Positions 62,109 to 64,000 of a stretch of 64,000 bases of DNA are shown here, in pieces. Each line of letters begins with the position of its first letter. The stretch's first letter is position 1. The DNA comes from DATKFM01 sp963810485 (GTDB lineage Bacteria; Pseudomonadota; Alphaproteobacteria; Dongiales; Dongiaceae): positions 620,001 through 684,000 of the forward strand of contig CAWENQ010000004.1 in assembly GCA_963810485.1 (NCBI GenBank), in the 5' to 3' direction. A program made the position numbers and the translations under genes. The notes beneath the pieces were generated by a model, which was not told where the DNA came from, did no database searches, and worked only from the letters and a program-made list of their open reading frames with translations.

Positions 62109-63693
62109 CTACCCACCCACCATCTCGCCTGCTAGCGCGCGCTTGATCAGGGCGATGGTTTCCTTGACGCCGTAGAGAGCGATGAAGGTGCCCATGCGCG
62201 GGCCCTGGGAGGTGCCGAACAGCACTTCGTAGAGCGACTGGAACCAGGCCTTGAGATCGGCGAAGGCATGGCGCTTGCCGACTTCGTAGACCTGGAACTG
62301 GATGTCTTCCGCCGGCGCATCGACGGGCAGCTTCTCCAATTCGCGCAGCAGATCCTCGAAGGCCGCGCGCTCCATGTCAGTGGCGGCGCGGTACTTCTTC
62401 TCCGGCTTCACGAAATCGCGGTAATAGGCGACGGCATAGCCCACCAGCTTGTCGAGGAAAGGCGTCGCCTGGGGCGAGGCCTTCGGCGCGTAGCGGGAGA
62501 TGAATCCCCAGAGCACCGCCTTGTCCTCGCTGTTGCAGACACTGGTCAGGTTCAACAGGATGTTGAAGGCCAGGTGCGCGTCCTCATAGGGCGGCTTGCC
62601 GTTATGTATGTGCCAGAGCGGATTTTCCATCTGCTTGGCCGCGTCTTCCTTCGGGTACGCGTCGCGGAAGCTGAGATAGTCGTCCACGGCGCGCGGAATG
62701 ACGTCGAAGTAGAGCCGCTTGGCCGAGCGCGGCTTCTGATACATGAACAGCGACAGGCTTTCCGCCGGGCCGTAGGTCAGCCATTCCTCGACCGAAAGGC
62801 CGTTGCCCTTGGTCTTGGAGATCTTCTGCGCCTTCTCGTCCAGGAAGAGTTCATAGTTGAACCCCTCCGGCGGCTTGGCGCCGAGGGCGCGGCAGATCTT
62901 GCCGGCCACCTCGACCGAGGCGATCAGGTCCTTGCCGGACATTTCATAGTCGACCCCCAGCGCATACCAGCGCATGGCCCAGTCGGGCTTCCATTGCAGC
63001 TTGCAATGGCCGCCGGTCACCGGCGTCTCCGTCAGCGCGCCGTCCTCGTCCTTGTAGACGATGGTGCCGGCATCGGGCTTGCGCTCGACGATCGGCACCA
63101 TCAGCACACGGCCGGTTTTCGGCGAGACCGGCAGGAAGGGACTGTAGGTCTGCTGCCGTTCTTCGCCGAGAGTGGGCAGCATGATCTCCATCACCTCGTC
63201 GTAATGCTGCAGCACCTTCAATCAGCGCTTTGTCGAACCGGCCGCTCTTGTACCAGTCGCTGGAGCTCTGGAACTCATACTCGAAGCCGAAGCTGTCGAG
63301 GAAGCTGCGGAGCATGGCGTTGTTGTGATGGCCGAAGCTCTCGAACTTGCCGAAGGGATCGGGCACCACGGTCAACGGCCGGCCGAGATGCTCCCTGAGC
63401 ATGTCGGGGTTTGGCACATTGCCCGGCACCTTGCGCAAACCATCCATGTCGTCGGAGAAGGCGAAGAGACGCGTCGGGATATCCGACATGCGCTGGAAGG
63501 CCTGGCGCACCATGGTCGTGCGCACCACCTCGCCGAAGGTGCCGATATGGGGCAAGCCGGAGGGACCGTAGCCGGTCTCCAGCAGCACATAGCCCTTCTC
63601 CGGCGGCTTGGCGCTGTAACGGGCCAGCAGCTTGCGCGCTTCTTCGAAAGGCCAAGCCTTCGCCTTCAGGGCAAGTTCGCGTTCGGTAGGCAT
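62109..63693 (-). CDS. lysS: Class I lysyl-tRNA synthetase with an apparent single-base frameshift
   Basis: Charges tRNA-Lys. This is the class I LysRS (archaeal-like) typical of Alphaproteobacteria, with HIGH as PHIGTFGEV (about residue 49) and KMSKS as KISKTKGNG. The protein is read in two frames. The first 160 residues run from 63693 to about 63222, ending YKSGRFDKALI; the rest is in the next frame from TTG at 63221 (LKVLQHYDEVMEIM). The family has ALLKVL here. One extra base at about 63222 separates the frames, and total length 1585 is 3n+1. An intact second copy is not in the window. An assembly error is likely; otherwise it would be disabled. Confidence 0.93.
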
Positions 63694-63956
63694 GGTGTCC
63701 AGGGGCAGAAGGTTCCGGGTTTCAAAGCAGGCTAAACGGGACCGGCAACCTAGGGGCGGCGGTGGAGTGCGTCAACGGCGAGGGCCGGACAAGCATCAGC
63801 CGCAACGATGGCGGGCAGCCAGGTCGCAACGAGCCACCGCAGATAGAAGCGGCGGAATGAGGTTTCCTTTGAGAGATCATTGAGAATCGCCATCAGTCGA
63901 ATTGGCCGACAAGGGCCTGTGCTTGTCGTTGCATTCTGTGATTTAGGAGTCGGCGC
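63694..63956. other. Intergenic region
   Basis: About 260 bases between divergent lysS and the gene that starts at 63957. I see no supported gene, terminator or repeat. No clear promoter pattern was found on either strand. Confidence 0.4.
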
Positions 63957-64000
63957 ATGGCAACCCCGGTGAGCAGGCCGAAGGCCGTGGCTCCCCCGAC
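63957..64000 (+). CDS. Start of an unidentified gene, 3' end missing
   Basis: An ATG at 63957 with a GGAG ribosome site eight bases upstream opens a frame that stays open to the end of the window (MATPVSRPKAVAPP). Too short to identify. The presence of a good ribosome site and the divergent position make it a plausible real gene. Confidence 0.45.
   Translation, partial: MATPVSRPKAVAPP

Overview
This 64 kb window is a GC-rich, densely packed bacterial chromosome segment. The gene content points to an Alphaproteobacterium. Supporting features are a separate F0 ATP synthase cluster with both b and b' subunits, a glycine dehydrogenase split into gcvPA and gcvPB, a class I lysyl-tRNA synthetase, a DnaJ-CobS-CobT cluster, an ispH-thrB pair, and mutY/DUF721/dsbA/smc side by side. 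Within that class a Rhodospirillales- or Rhizobiales-like organism is my best guess, but the window alone does not settle it. No rRNA, tRNA, CRISPR array, prophage or intact insertion sequence was seen.

Layout. 0-10 kb: end of a MoaB-family gene, mutY, a DUF721 protein, a DsbA-like oxidoreductase with a long low-complexity linker, smc, then the atpI-atpB-atpE-atpF'-atpF operon with a clear promoter and terminator. 10-16 kb (minus strand): glycine cleavage operon gcvT-gcvH-gcvPA-gcvPB behind a tandem glycine riboswitch, followed by an acetyltransferase and a small membrane methyltransferase. 16-22 kb: a lipoprotein and a CDGSH protein, then ispH-thrB-amine oxidase-MBL hydrolase and an HpcH/HpaI aldolase. 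22-26 kb: an AT-rich island, an exported FecR-domain protein with a glycine-zipper repeat tail, a CHASE2 sensor kinase, and a D-threonine aldolase/D-serine dehydratase-like enzyme. 26-33 kb: DnaJ-like protein, cobS, cobT and two tandem 'esterase-like activity of phytase' paralogues. 33-38 kb: methyltransferase, glutamine amidotransferase, dienelactone hydrolase, GlxA-type regulator, VOC protein, DUF4242 protein. 38-42 kb: tgt with a queuosine-precursor transporter, rpmB, meaB. 42-45 kb: an exported Ser/Thr/Ala-rich protein divergent from a TmpA/TmpB-like phosphonate oxidation pair. 45-55 kb: Atm1-type ABC transporter, recQ, a 1126-residue membrane-anchored coiled-coil protein, methylmalonyl-CoA mutase. 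55-64 kb: lipoprotein, class III cyclase, HAD hydrolase, pyrD, S24 repressor, a small hypothetical protein, branched-chain aminotransferase, class I lysS and the start of another gene.

Most useful second looks: the FecR/CHASE2 pair; the TmpA/TmpB pair, whose TmpA lacks the usual N-terminal cysteine cluster; two single-base frameshifts in conserved genes (lysS and the HAD hydrolase); and several families of palindromic intergenic elements, one of which sits in two different convergent-gene gaps. I did not find a clearly new multi-gene defence or biosynthetic system. The best candidates for undescribed biology are the FecR/CHASE2 module and the large coiled-coil membrane protein.
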